29,357 bases of DNA from CAZTPC01 sp964615565 (GTDB lineage: Bacteria > Patescibacteriota > Saccharimonadia > Saccharimonadales > AWTP1-31), in the NCBI GenBank assembly GCA_964615565.1, contig CAZTPC010000012.1:1-29357 (forward strand), read 5' to 3'. Shown piece by piece: positions 6,768-15,291 of the stretch. Numbering within the stretch: the stretch's first letter is position 1; every line of letters begins with the position of its first letter. The notes beneath the pieces are model-generated. The model ran no database searches, was not told where the DNA came from, and saw only the letters and a list, made by a program, of their open reading frames with translations. A program made the translations under genes and the position numbers.

Positions 6768-8221
6768 GCAGCTTTTTGTAGGAAGTGCTCGTCTAGATAA
6801 TGTTTTGCCACTACTACACTCCTTGGAATGTTTATAAAACCCTTCTCTAGACCTCGTTCAATACCAATAAACTCAGGATCACGTGTCGGAATATTCTCCT
6901 GACCGAGTGCTTCACCAATAATTCCTTCAAACTTTACTGGGTCTGCGGTAGAGAATACTAACGTTGGAATGTCACGTTTAGTTTGACTATACGCCACATA
7001 CACACCGTCCGCAGTATGAGGGTCGATTATGTACTTCTTTCCATTGCCGTATACCTGTTGGATGGTGCGAACGCGTGCCTCGTGGCTGGAGGCTCCACTA
7101 CCAAACTCGCCTCCTAGTCGAAGAACGAGGTTTCCGATATTGAAATCTCTGAACTGTGCAACTCCTTTAGTCTCGAAGTCGTCCATGTAGGCGGCCGTCA
7201 TGAGTGGGTCTCGACCAAGAATTTCGTATACCAGTCGTTCGAAGTTTGATGCTTTGCCAATATCCATAGACGGGCTAGTTGTAACCTCTACCTCGCCTTG
7301 ACTGTATACACCTGTTTGGATGGCACGGTGCATGACATCGTTCTCATTAGTTGCAATGATAACTTTCCGAATCGGAACCCCCATATGCTTGGCGTAATAT
7401 ACCGATAGAGCGTCGCCAAAGTTTCCGGTCGGTACGACGATGTCGATAGGTGTTCCGAACGGTACGCCAGCTTGTTGAATAGTCTGCAGGTATCCTGCGA
7501 CCGAATATGGTACTTGAGCTGCGATACGACCCCAATTGATAGAATTCATCGCACCAAAATGTTCGGCAAAAGCCGGTTCGGCCATGACCGCCTTTACAAT
7601 GTCTTGGCAATCGTCGAAATTACCGTCGACTCTGAGGTTATGCACTTGCTCACCATCTGTGCGAATACCCATCTGCCCGGCTTGGACGGGAGTCATGCCT
7701 TCTTTGGGGCTGAACACGGCAATACGAAGTCGATCACTTAACCTTACGGCTTCAATGGCTGCAGAGCCTGTGTCGCCAGAGGTGGCAGTCACGATATCTA
7801 AGTGCTTGCCACGCACTTCGAGCAGGTGATCCATCATTCGGCCAAGGAACTGCAGAGCTACGTCCTTAAATGCACGTGTAGGGCCATCGCCCAGGCGTAG
7901 TACGAACAGATTGTCGTCGATCTGTTCTACCGGTGTAACAATACCGTTTTGTTGCTTAGTAAATACATCTGGAGAGTATGCCTCACGGGTGATCGCCTTC
8001 ATGAGTCTCATAGGAATGCCAGGGGCTAACATATCCTGAACATGCCCGGACATCCAGTAGTACGGCTCAGCTTCGAGCGCCCTCAACTCACCAAGCGCAA
8101 ATTGAGGTATTTCATCCAGGACGTACAACCCCTTATTGGTGGTTGGGGCGCCACCAAGCACCGCCTCGGCATAGTCGACATGAGGCGGCCTTTCGGCCGT
8201 TTCACGGGTGCTTACAAACAT
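6764..8221 (-). CDS. thrC: threonine synthase
   Basis: A 485-residue PLP enzyme that converts O-phosphohomoserine to threonine. The N-terminus (MFVSTRETAERPPHVDYAEAVL, GLYVLDEIP) matches the threonine synthase start, the PLP lysine lies in DGPTRAFKDVALQF (K119), and a Gly/Ser-rich phosphate loop follows in TATSGDTGSAA. The length is about that of thrC from other bacteria. The start is fixed by TACGAT ending six bases upstream, with TTGCGT 17 bases before that. No other threonine-pathway gene (hom, thrB) is in the window, so either its substrate is made elsewhere or the enzyme has another role. Its stop is shared with the Xre-HAD gene. Confidence 0.93.
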   Translation of the reverse strand: MFVSTRETAERPPHVDYAEAVLGGAPTTNKGLYVLDEIPQFALGELRALEAEPYYWMSGHVQDMLAPGIPMRLMKAITREAYSPDVFTKQQNGIVTPVEQIDDNLFVLRLGDGPTRAFKDVALQFLGRMMDHLLEVRGKHLDIVTATSGDTGSAAIEAVRLSDRLRIAVFSPKEGMTPVQAGQMGIRTDGEQVHNLRVDGNFDDCQDIVKAVMAEPAFAEHFGAMNSINWGRIAAQVPYSVAGYLQTIQQAGVPFGTPIDIVVPTGNFGDALSVYYAKHMGVPIRKVIIATNENDVMHRAIQTGVYSQGEVEVTTSPSMDIGKASNFERLVYEILGRDPLMTAAYMDDFETKGVAQFRDFNIGNLVLRLGGEFGSGASSHEARVRTIQQVYGNGKKYIIDPHTADGVYVAYSQTKRDIPTLVFSTADPVKFEGIIGEALGQENIPTRDPEFIGIERGLEKGFINIPRSVVVAKHYLDEHFLQKAA

Positions 8222-8227
8222 GCCTCT

Positions 8228-8256
8228 ATCGTACGGGTTAGCAAAGTGTGACGCAA
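8228..8256 (-). promoter_or_regulatory. leaderless promoter of thrC
   Basis: On the minus strand: TTGCGT (8251-8256), 17 bases, TACGAT (8228-8233), six bases, ATG at 8221. Confidence 0.7.
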
Positions 8257-8276
8257 GCTATAGCGTTAAGAGGTAG

Positions 8277-10886
8277 TTACAGGCCGTTAGCGATAGCCTG
8301 GAGCTGTTCCGTCTGACTCTGTACGCTGACGAGTTGGTCGCGAGTCTGCTGGACGATCGCTTCTGGGGCGCTGTCGACGTAACTCTTGTTAGACAGGCGT
8401 TGTTCTAGACGCTTTGCCTGCCCCTCTAGGTCAGTAAGCTTTGCGGTGAGGTCGTCTTTGTAGCTAGTCAGTTTGGCGTCGTCAACATCGAGCCAAACAG
8501 CTTCTTTGGTGGTGGTGAGCTTAAAACCCCTCCCCTCCTCTGTTTGCTCTGCGCTACCTAGTCGGGCTAAACGCACGATAGTATCTTTGTTGTCGGCAAC
8601 CAGTGTTGAGTTACATAGCAATGTTGGCTTCTTGAGTTCCATGGCTGTAGCTACTGTCCTGGTCTCGTTAATGATGTTCTTGAGTTCCTCGAACTGTGCA
8701 GCAAGCTTAGCGTCTGACTGTACTGGCTCAGGGAATCGCGAGCTGATCAAGAGCTCTTCGTGCCAACCAAGTTCTTGCCAAATGGCTTCGGTAACGAATG
8801 GAGCAAACGGATGGCAAAGTGCCAAGATACTGTTAAGTCCGTACTGCAGTACGCCAATGTTTGGCGCAGACTTAGAAGCTTCAACGTACCAGTCGGCAAA
8901 GTCATCCCAGACAAAGTGATAGAGCTGATCGAAGGTGTCGCTAAAGCGGTAGTTCTCAATTCCTGAGTCCACCACCTCTGTTATATGTTGTAACTTACTC
9001 AACAACCAGTGATCGGCTGCTGAGGTTGGTGTTGGAGTTTCTGAGGTCTTTCCGTCACTCTGCTCTTGGACGAATCGGGCGATGTTCCAGAGCTTGTTGC
9101 AGAAGTTTCGAGATGCTTCAATCCTTCCCCTGCTCCAGTTTTGATCTTGGCCTGGGGCGGTGCTAGTGATCAGCCCCATCCTTAGGGCGTCTGTACCAAA
9201 TTCGTTGATTACATCGAGTGGGTTAACTACAGATTCAGGACGGCTCTTGCTCATCTTCTTGCCGTCGGCGGCACGAACCATGCCATGCAAGTAGACGGTT
9301 TTGAAAGGCACCTGTCCGGTCATAAAGGTTGTCGACAGAATCATACGGGCAACCCAGAAGAAGATAATGTCCCAACCAGTTTCGAGGACGTTTGTTGGAT
9401 GATAGGTTTGGAAGTCGATACTTTGTTCTAGTAGTTGTTCCATGCTGATGGACTGGTCTTTGGCTAGTTCTGGATCGATAAGCGTACTCCACGTCCAGAG
9501 GGCGCTACTAAACCATGTGTCGAGCGTGTCGGGATCTTGCTCCCAGCCTTCGCCTTCTGGCATGTCGACGCCAACCTGTGTCTCGGTCTGCCCATCTACA
9601 TCGCGGTACCAGACTGGTATGCGGTGACCCCACCAGATTTGGCGGCTAATACACCAGTCGCGGAGATTATCTATCCAGCTAAAGTACACTTTGTTAAAGC
9701 GTCCTGGGACCAGAGTGACATCTTCGTCGTCAATAACAGCTCGCATAACCTCTTTGAGGCTACGAAGCTGCCCTTTCCACTCAACTGCTGGGCGGTTTAC
9801 ATCTACAAACCATTGAAGCTTGATCTGCGGCTCGATGATTCCCTTGCCTCGTTCGTTGATGGCAATACTGTGCACGTAGTTCTCGTCGACACTAACAACC
9901 AGCCCCTTACTGTCGAGTTTTTCTACAATCTTCTCGCGGGCATCGGCGATGTGCATGCCAGCAAATTCTTGAGCAATGTCGAGTAGCTTTCCATCGTAGT
10001 CGATGACCTGCTCTTTCTCTAGCCCGTGTCTCTCAGCAATCTCGAAGTCGGTATGGTCATGCCATGGCGTGATGGTCATAACACCTGTACCAAAGGCTGG
10101 GTCTACAGCTTCGTCTTTAATGACGGTGGCTGTGACTGGGCCGTTAATCCATTCGGCTTCGAACTTATCGCCGTGCTTGTATTGTTTATAGCGCTCGTCG
10201 TCAGGATGCATTACGACGTACTTATCGCCAAATTTTGTCTCGGGGCGAGCAGTACTAATCTGGAATGGCCCGTATTGGAAGGTATAGAACTTAGCTTTTT
10301 CTTCTTGGCGTATAACTTCGTCGTCTGACACGGTAGTCTGAAGGTTTGGATCCCAGTTAACGATCCGGTGGCCTCGATAAATCAACCCCTTGTCGTACAT
10401 CTTAAAGAAGGTCTCGTTTACGCAACGGTTAAGGGCGTCATCTAGAGTGTATCGTTGGCGTGACCAATCGGCACTAAAGCCCATGGCGCGCATTTGCTCT
10501 ACCATCGTTCCGCGACTCTTGGCTACGAAGGCTTTTGTTCGCGCAAGGAACTCTTCTCGGCCAATCTGGAATTTATCGGTTCCCTCTTCGGCCAACTGTT
10601 TCTCTATGAGAGCGTTTACGGCGAGGGCAGCATGGTCGGTCCCAGGAAGCCATAGCGCGTCCTTCCCTTGCATGCGGGCATGTCGAATCATGATGTCCTG
10701 CAAGGTGTACATGGCATGGCCAAGGCTTAATGTTCCGGTTTCGTTTGGCGGTGGCATGCTGATGGTGAAGCGTTCTGCATCGCGGGTTGGGTCAGCCTTA
10801 AAGGCTCCCTTTTCTTCCCATAGTTTGTAAATGTTTTTTTCGTATTTGCCAGGCTCATAAGCCTTAGCTAGTTTGTCTGATTTCAT
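8277..10886 (-). CDS. valS: valyl-tRNA synthetase
   Basis: An 869-residue class Ia synthetase that charges tRNA-Val. The HIGH motif is LGHA in PPPNETGTLSLGHA (about residues 46-60); the zinc/editing region follows with GTGVMTITPWHDHTDFE; WWGHRIPVWYR is typical of ValS; the KMSKS loop is GKKMSKSRPESVVNP. The C-terminal 70 residues are the coiled-coil arm usual in ValS. The ATG at 10886 follows the weak purine run AGAGAAAAA. It lies downstream of a 389-base structured spacer with a terminator, a promoter and a 23-codon leaderless ORF, so expression is probably regulated there. The stop is 56 bases upstream of the thrC start, on the same strand. Confidence 0.97.
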   Translation of the reverse strand: MKSDKLAKAYEPGKYEKNIYKLWEEKGAFKADPTRDAERFTISMPPPNETGTLSLGHAMYTLQDIMIRHARMQGKDALWLPGTDHAALAVNALIEKQLAEEGTDKFQIGREEFLARTKAFVAKSRGTMVEQMRAMGFSADWSRQRYTLDDALNRCVNETFFKMYDKGLIYRGHRIVNWDPNLQTTVSDDEVIRQEEKAKFYTFQYGPFQISTARPETKFGDKYVVMHPDDERYKQYKHGDKFEAEWINGPVTATVIKDEAVDPAFGTGVMTITPWHDHTDFEIAERHGLEKEQVIDYDGKLLDIAQEFAGMHIADAREKIVEKLDSKGLVVSVDENYVHSIAINERGKGIIEPQIKLQWFVDVNRPAVEWKGQLRSLKEVMRAVIDDEDVTLVPGRFNKVYFSWIDNLRDWCISRQIWWGHRIPVWYRDVDGQTETQVGVDMPEGEGWEQDPDTLDTWFSSALWTWSTLIDPELAKDQSISMEQLLEQSIDFQTYHPTNVLETGWDIIFFWVARMILSTTFMTGQVPFKTVYLHGMVRAADGKKMSKSRPESVVNPLDVINEFGTDALRMGLITSTAPGQDQNWSRGRIEASRNFCNKLWNIARFVQEQSDGKTSETPTPTSAADHWLLSKLQHITEVVDSGIENYRFSDTFDQLYHFVWDDFADWYVEASKSAPNIGVLQYGLNSILALCHPFAPFVTEAIWQELGWHEELLISSRFPEPVQSDAKLAAQFEELKNIINETRTVATAMELKKPTLLCNSTLVADNKDTIVRLARLGSAEQTEEGRGFKLTTTKEAVWLDVDDAKLTSYKDDLTAKLTDLEGQAKRLEQRLSNKSYVDSAPEAIVQQTRDQLVSVQSQTEQLQAIANGL

Positions 10887-10946
10887 AAGTTTTTCTCTGT
10901 AGTTAGGTTAGAATTGCACGTTTGGTATTCGTGTTTGGAAGGTAAT

Positions 10947-11018
10947 TCAGGCCGCCACAGAACGGATGCCGCCACTTGGCACATCAAAACTGCGTCGCTT
11001 TGAAACTCCGATATTCAT
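10947..11018 (-). CDS. candidate leaderless 23-codon ORF upstream of valS
   Basis: A short ORF starting exactly six bases after TATAGT (extended -10 TGG-TATAGT, 11025-11030) and ending with TGA 60 bases before valS. The peptide begins MNIGVSKRRSF and ends IRSVAA; it is basic (two Arg and a Lys in a row), with valine codons at positions 5, 13 and 21. The start geometry is the same as for the leaderless genes in this window, which is the main reason to take it seriously. It may be a leader peptide for valS or simply the 5' end of the valS mRNA. No terminator follows it, so a classic attenuator is not supported. Confidence 0.4.
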   Translation of the reverse strand: MNIGVSKRRSFDVPSGGIRSVAA

Positions 11019-11024
11019 ACCGAC

Positions 11025-11033
11025 ACTATACCA
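11025..11033 (-). promoter_or_regulatory. extended -10 upstream of valS
   Basis: TGG-TATAGT on the minus strand, directly after the T-run of the terminator at 11047-11080. Its -35 position falls in the T-run. It is the most likely start of the valS transcript. Confidence 0.55.
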
Positions 11034-11046
11034 CCTCTGTTGGATT

Positions 11047-11080
11047 AAAAAAAGACGCTGGAGTTTTTACCCCTGGCGTC
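11047..11080 (-). terminator. intrinsic terminator between tsaD and valS
   Basis: On the minus strand, GACGC (11076-11080) pairs with GCGTC (11054-11058), with an inner GGGG/CTCC helix, and is followed by seven T (11047-11053). It ends transcription coming from tsaD or from a short RNA starting near 11240. Confidence 0.7.
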
Positions 11081-11095
11081 ACGTGAAAACTTCTC

Positions 11096-11245
11096 TCAAA
11101 ATGCAAATAAGGCTTGTACCACCTGGAACATCCCGAAAACGGCGCCCACCCGTTTCTAAAGCTAGTGTGTAATCCCACTCTAGTCATGCCAAAGCAGGAT
11201 TACACTTTGCACATGTTTGTTTTCAAACATACTGTAGTCCTATAT
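11096..11245 (-). other. structured 3' region or small RNA after tsaD, unassigned
   Basis: The 389-base gap between tsaD and valS holds a chain of inverted repeats on this side of the terminator: ATGTTTG/CAAACAT with a TTTT loop (11213-11230), a perfect 9-bp GTGTAATCC/GGATTACAC with a 21-base loop (11167-11205), AAACGG/CCGTTT around 11136-11154, and a TGTxCC/GGxACA hairpin around 11112-11131. A weak -10 TATATA lies near 11240 on the minus strand. This could be the 3' untranslated region of tsaD, a stand-alone small RNA, or a valS leader. It does not match tmRNA, RNase P or SRP RNA signatures I know. Tiny ORFs inside are not convincing. Confidence 0.45.
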
Positions 11246-11275
11246 AACCACAAGCGTCAATAGTTATCGAAGTAG

Positions 11276-12337
11276 CTACATCGACAGGTTTGGCTGAATG
11301 TCGAGGGTATATGGATCTGCAGTAGGTTGATCATGCTTAGCCTTAAAGCAGGCTAGAGTAGCGATCATAGCACCGTTATCGGTACATAGCTTCATGTCTG
11401 TGTATTCAATAGGTAAGGGGATTCGTTCGCGAAGTTGTCTGCGGAGTTCGGGGCTAGCCGCTACGCCACCGCCAATAACAACTGACTTAGGTGAGAACTC
11501 TTCAAACGCTAGTACGGTCTTGTCTACGACGGTTTCTACAGCTATGCGCTGGAAGCTGGCCGCAACATCTGCTTTCTGAGCTTCTGTGAGTAGCTCTGCC
11601 AGCTTAAAGCTTGGGAAGTCGTGTTCTTTACCGCAGAGCTTCTGAACGGCTCGTAAAACGGCTGTTTTCGGGCCGGAGAAGCTGTAGTCGTACTTGGCCG
11701 CAAGCTTGGCCTTAGGAAAGGTGAAGGCATGTGGGTTGCCGGTAACTGCAGCGTTGGCAATACTCGGTCCACCAGGGTAGGGTAGTCCAAGGATCTTGGC
11801 GACCTTGTCAAAAGCTTCGCCAATAGCATCGTCGCCGGTTTGTCCGAGTAGCTTGTAGTCGAAGTGATCTTGCCAGAGAACTAGTTGGCTGTGCCCACCA
11901 CTGACAATTAGGCCAAGCATTGGAAAATTTGGCTGGCTACTTGGCAAGGCAAAGCCGTCAAGCGAAGATTCGGTCAGGAAATTTGCGTAAATATGCGCCT
12001 CTACGTGATTGATAGCGTACAGCGGTTTATCTTTAGTAATCGCCAAGGTTCGGGCAGTCATAACGCCGACCAATAGACAACCACCAAGACCGGCGCCATA
12101 GGTTACGCCGATGGCATCTATATCGTCCCAAGTGCAGTTTGCTTGCTCTAAAGCTTGCTCTATAACCGGCATGACGGCTTCAATATGACTGCGCGCTGCG
12201 ATCTCCGGTACGACACCACCATACTTGGTGTGTAGGTCCATGCTGCTCGACACGGCATTAGACAACAGCTTGAAGCCATCTTCTACAACTGCCGCCGCAG
12301 TTTCGTCGCAACTAGTCTCTATACCGAGTATTCTCAT
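11276..12337 (-). CDS. tsaD: tRNA N6-adenosine threonylcarbamoyltransferase
   Basis: A 353-residue TsaD/Kae1/Gcp protein, the universal enzyme that moves threonylcarbamoyl onto A37 of ANN-reading tRNAs. Evident are GIETSCDETAAAVV (residues 4-17), the metal-binding HVEAHIYA, the ATP-binding SGGHSQLVLW, the Asp-containing DDAIGEAFDKVAKILG and GGVAASPELR. The length is normal for the family. The partner genes tsaB, tsaE and tsaC are not in the window. Upstream, the divergent promoter region at 12338-12370 has CATAAT on the minus strand about 17 bases before the start, giving a leader near 10 bases with no ribosome site. Confidence 0.97.
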   Translation of the reverse strand: MRILGIETSCDETAAAVVEDGFKLLSNAVSSSMDLHTKYGGVVPEIAARSHIEAVMPVIEQALEQANCTWDDIDAIGVTYGAGLGGCLLVGVMTARTLAITKDKPLYAINHVEAHIYANFLTESSLDGFALPSSQPNFPMLGLIVSGGHSQLVLWQDHFDYKLLGQTGDDAIGEAFDKVAKILGLPYPGGPSIANAAVTGNPHAFTFPKAKLAAKYDYSFSGPKTAVLRAVQKLCGKEHDFPSFKLAELLTEAQKADVAASFQRIAVETVVDKTVLAFEEFSPKSVVIGGGVAASPELRRQLRERIPLPIEYTDMKLCTDNGAMIATLACFKAKHDQPTADPYTLDIQPNLSM

Positions 12338-12338
12338 C

Positions 12339-12367
12339 TTGTAAAATCAATCCGATTATGCTATAAT
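12339..12367 (+). promoter_or_regulatory. promoter TTGTAA-17-TATAAT with extended -10
   Basis: TTGTAA (12339-12344), 17 bases ending in TGC, and consensus TATAAT (12362-12367). The leader to the ATG at 12407 is about 32 bases, A-rich and lacks a Shine-Dalgarno. Confidence 0.75.
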
Positions 12368-12406
12368 GTATCCAGTTAATTTAAACAAAAAACACTTCAA
12401 AAAGCT

Positions 12407-13273
12407 ATGGTTAGTCACGAAATAAGCCAACCTAATCAAACAGAACTATCACCAAACGCACAAAGCGTTGTCGAACAATTACGCGACAATGGCTTTTATT
12501 ACATCCCGGCATACGACGGTGCGCCACCAACATACAGCCCAGACTTCGTGGCCACAAATGCGGGTGAAAACTTGGCTCTTACCCGCGACTCAAACTGTAC
12601 TGCAGCTGCTCTTGGTGATATCGACCAGACGTTGTCTGGGCGGGGCGAGCCAGCCCCCGAAGCAATCCTGGTTGTTGAGAGTATCGCTGCAAAAAGGCCA
12701 ACGTTTGTACCGATTGATCCGACGATATTGTCGCCAGACGTACAGAACGCTGCTTTAGTATTTTCTGCTGAGCGAGCGGGACTAATAGTGAACCTTAGCC
12801 ACGCAACCGGCCCGATGTTCGCACCAACCGGTAGGGTAGATACATTCCCAGCTATCCAGAAAGAGGGAAAATCGTTCCGTGTGCTTCAGACTAAGCATGT
12901 AGAAGGTGAAGGCTTATCAGCCGATGCATTAGAACATGCCATGTCACTACTAACATTCCCATCGGAAGTTCATCAGACTGGCGATGTGATTCAAGCTGCT
13001 GTTGAGTTTGTAGAGGGTGCCGAACGTCCAAAAACAATAACGCAGGATGAGATGGACGACTGGCTCGATCGAGTACGACAATCTGGCGTGAGCATGGGTG
13101 AAGATATGGCTGAGGATGATCCGAGCCTCGATAACCTCCTACGATATCAGGGTCGTCTATATTGGTGCGACGGTGATATTGTATTTGCCAAGCCGGTACC
13201 TCCTGACGATCCAGAAGTTACCGTGCGTGACCACGCTGCGGTGCTCCAGCACTTCCTTCAGCAGCCCGAGTAG
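12407..13273 (+). CDS. unknown acidic soluble protein
   Basis: A 288-residue acidic protein I do not recognise. It has no signal peptide or hydrophobic segment. The C-terminal third holds a helical acidic region (QDEMDDWLDRVRQSG) followed by LLRYQGRLYWCDGDIVFAKPV, which reads as beta strands. A consensus promoter and an A-rich leader precede it, but no ribosome site, so initiation is unusual. It ends 33 bases before the Mur ligase, which carries its own -10 box. A lineage-specific cytoplasmic protein is the safest description. Confidence 0.78.
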   Translation: MVSHEISQPNQTELSPNAQSVVEQLRDNGFYYIPAYDGAPPTYSPDFVATNAGENLALTRDSNCTAAALGDIDQTLSGRGEPAPEAILVVESIAAKRPTFVPIDPTILSPDVQNAALVFSAERAGLIVNLSHATGPMFAPTGRVDTFPAIQKEGKSFRVLQTKHVEGEGLSADALEHAMSLLTFPSEVHQTGDVIQAAVEFVEGAERPKTITQDEMDDWLDRVRQSGVSMGEDMAEDDPSLDNLLRYQGRLYWCDGDIVFAKPVPPDDPEVTVRDHAAVLQHFLQQPE

Positions 13274-13293
13274 TCGGGACAGACAAGACCCTT

Positions 13294-13299
13294 TATACT
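13294..13299 (+). promoter_or_regulatory. -10 TATACT, leaderless, for the Mur ligase
   Basis: TATACT ends seven bases before the ATG at 13307. No clear -35 is visible. Confidence 0.55.
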
Positions 13300-13306
13300 A
13301 AAGGGC

Positions 13307-14731
13307 ATGAATATTCGCTCACTCGTTAAGAAAGTAGTTCCGCAAAATTTGTTTAGAGATATCGAACCGTATGGCCACCTCGGAGAAGCTATGTTGTATC
13401 AAATTAAGGCAGGGTTTCCGGCAAAAGGTCTGAATATTATTGGTGTAACCGGTACTGACGGTAAGACTACTACCTCTACTTTGATCACACAGATGCTACG
13501 TAACAGTGGTAAGAAAGTTGCAATGATTACAACAATATCTGTGGATTATGGTGATGGTAAGGGTGAGCAGCCTAACCCAACGCGCATGACAACCATGGGT
13601 GCAGCGTCTCTTATCAAGCTTCTACAGAAAGTTAAAGACAATGGTGTCGATTGGTTAGTTCTAGAGACAACTAGTCATGCGTTGGCTCAGCATCGTGTCT
13701 GGGGAGTTCCTTATAGTGTGGCAGTCATGACTAATATTGGCCACGAGCACCTAGACTATCACCGCACCTTCGAGCGCTACCGAGATGCCAAGCGAATGCT
13801 GTTCAAGCAAACCAGCGCCAACCGCAAAGGGCTGCAGGTAGGAATAATTAACGCAGACGATCCAAGCGCGGCATTCTTTTACCGCGATACCACCAACCCT
13901 ATCTTGTACTCGGTAGAGAAAACTCCTGCACAGCTAAACAAGGCTCTCGGCCTAACGCCAAACGAAGAGATTTTAGATCCAAATGGCACACTGGCATATG
14001 CCAGCAATGTAAAACTGTCTCCGTCTGGCAGTACGTTCGATGTCCAACTGGACGGCCAGTCGTTCAACATTACCTGTCATCTTCCGGGTAGCTTTAATGT
14101 CTATAACTCTCTTGCCGCTCTTTGTGTGGGTGATGCAATTGGGCTCACTCGAAAAGAAATAGAGCAGGGAATTGCTAGTCTTGGAAGTGTCGAAGGTCGC
14201 ATGACTCGTGTTGATGAAGGGCAGGACTTTGAGGTGATTGTAGATTACGCACACACTCCAGAGAGCTTCGAAAAACTATTTAAAGAGATCAAGCCACTCA
14301 CCAAGGGCAAACTTATTGGCGTATTCGGCAGTGCTGGCCGTCGCGATGAAGCTAAGCGTGCAGAGCAGGGAAGAATCGCCGGCAAGTACTGCGACATCGT
14401 TATTGCCACCGAGGAAGACGATCGTGACATAGACGGCATGGAAATCCTCACGCAGATTGCAGGAGGGGCAGAGAAGAGTGGTAAAAAGCGCGACACAAAT
14501 CTATTTCTCGTTCATAAACGTGAGGATGCCGTCGTAAAGGCAGTAAAGATGGCCAAGAAGGGCGACGTGATCTTGCTGCTTGGTAAGGGGCATGAGAAGT
14601 CGATACTAAGTAATGGCCCTAAGGCTGCGGAGCTTCGTAACGAACTACAAGACGACACAGATACACGGCGAGTTATAAAGAGAGAATACGACGAAGTCAA
14701 AGTCGCCCGAGCGGCAATAAAGAAGCGTTAA
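13307..14731 (+). CDS. murE: MurE-like Mur ligase, N-terminally short
   Basis: A 474-residue Mur ligase, in the ATP-dependent family that adds amino acids to UDP-MurNAc peptides in wall synthesis. The P-loop GVTGTDGKTTT is at residues 46-56, ETTSHALAQHR and IGHEHLDYHRTFERYRDAKRMLF (with the lysine that is carbamylated in the family) follow, and the C-terminal domain has DYAHTPESF and GSAGRRDEAKR. MurE of Escherichia coli has about 100 residues before the P-loop; here there are 45, so most of the UDP-binding N-domain is missing. The DNPR signature of DAP-adding enzymes is not visible; the region reads ATEEDDRDIDG. The amino acid added is uncertain. The stop overlaps the convergent gene in TTAA. 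Confidence 0.85.
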   Translation: MNIRSLVKKVVPQNLFRDIEPYGHLGEAMLYQIKAGFPAKGLNIIGVTGTDGKTTTSTLITQMLRNSGKKVAMITTISVDYGDGKGEQPNPTRMTTMGAASLIKLLQKVKDNGVDWLVLETTSHALAQHRVWGVPYSVAVMTNIGHEHLDYHRTFERYRDAKRMLFKQTSANRKGLQVGIINADDPSAAFFYRDTTNPILYSVEKTPAQLNKALGLTPNEEILDPNGTLAYASNVKLSPSGSTFDVQLDGQSFNITCHLPGSFNVYNSLAALCVGDAIGLTRKEIEQGIASLGSVEGRMTRVDEGQDFEVIVDYAHTPESFEKLFKEIKPLTKGKLIGVFGSAGRRDEAKRAEQGRIAGKYCDIVIATEEDDRDIDGMEILTQIAGGAEKSGKKRDTNLFLVHKREDAVVKAVKMAKKGDVILLLGKGHEKSILSNGPKAAELRNELQDDTDTRRVIKREYDEVKVARAAIKKR

Positions 14732-15285
14732 GCCTCTGGATTGGGCTGGTTGAGGTTGGCAGGCGGCAGTTGGCCATCATCAAGTGGGTTGGCTAGGTCT
14801 GCGGCGATGTCAGCTGGGCGCTCACCGGTATCTGCGGCAGTCGTCATAAGCATGTCAGCAACGGTACGGTCTTCAGGTGGCAGTGCTTCTAGAAGTGACA
14901 TGTCGCCATTTGATGCAGCAATAGTTGCTTCGGTAATAGGGTCGTTCTCGACTAGTCCTTCAGTTCGTTGTACATCAAAGCCGTCACGGAGGTCGACAGT
15001 ATCAACTGCATCATCTTTTTCGGTCGTAATGTTAGTAATGTTGCGTGTTGCAGCAGCTTCCATGCCGGGCATTACTACAGGCGCAGGAGCGTCTGGAGCA
15101 GTAGCTCGTGCCTCAAGACTGTCTTCTTCTTTAAAGCGAGCCATGTAGGCCGCTTCTTCTGGCGAACCAGGAAGTGGAACACCAAAGTCGGCAATCGTTT
15201 TAGCGACCTCGTCGGGACCAACAAGTTCGACAATTCGGTCAAAATCGTCCGGGTTTGCAGCGCCAGATGGTCGTTCTTTATTCAT
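14728..15285 (-). CDS. unknown acidic low-complexity protein
   Basis: A 185-residue, very acidic protein (long stretches rich in Asp, Glu, Ala and Pro; for example APDAPAPVVMPGMEAAA) without membrane segments. No motif is recognised. The first 50 residues, containing DDFDRIVELVGPDEVAKTIADFG, look helical and folded; the rest appears disordered. The start at 15285 is supported by a full promoter (TTGGCT-17-TAATGT) placing initiation on the ATG. It is convergent with the Mur ligase, sharing the stop in TTAA (14728-14731). Confidence 0.75.
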   Translation of the reverse strand: MNKERPSGAANPDDFDRIVELVGPDEVAKTIADFGVPLPGSPEEAAYMARFKEEDSLEARATAPDAPAPVVMPGMEAAATRNITNITTEKDDAVDTVDLRDGFDVQRTEGLVENDPITEATIAASNGDMSLLEALPPEDRTVADMLMTTAADTGERPADIAADLANPLDDGQLPPANLNQPNPEA

Positions 15286-15291
15286 AAGTAT

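Noticed and set aside
11048..11131. T-box riboswitch or Val-leader attenuator upstream of valS
   Set aside because: GGTGGTAC recalls a T-box and an 11-codon ORF at 11131-11096 (minus) has two Val codons in a row, but no specifier stem, antiterminator partner or exclusive pairing could be found by eye. Kept only as an open question.
10966..11172. Forward 68-codon ORF in the tsaD-valS gap
   Set aside because: It crosses the terminator and the small leaderless ORF on the other strand, with no promoter or ribosome site of its own and atypical composition.
11167..11230. tmRNA, RNase P or SRP RNA
   Set aside because: None of the sequence signatures of these RNAs that I know is present in the hairpin region.
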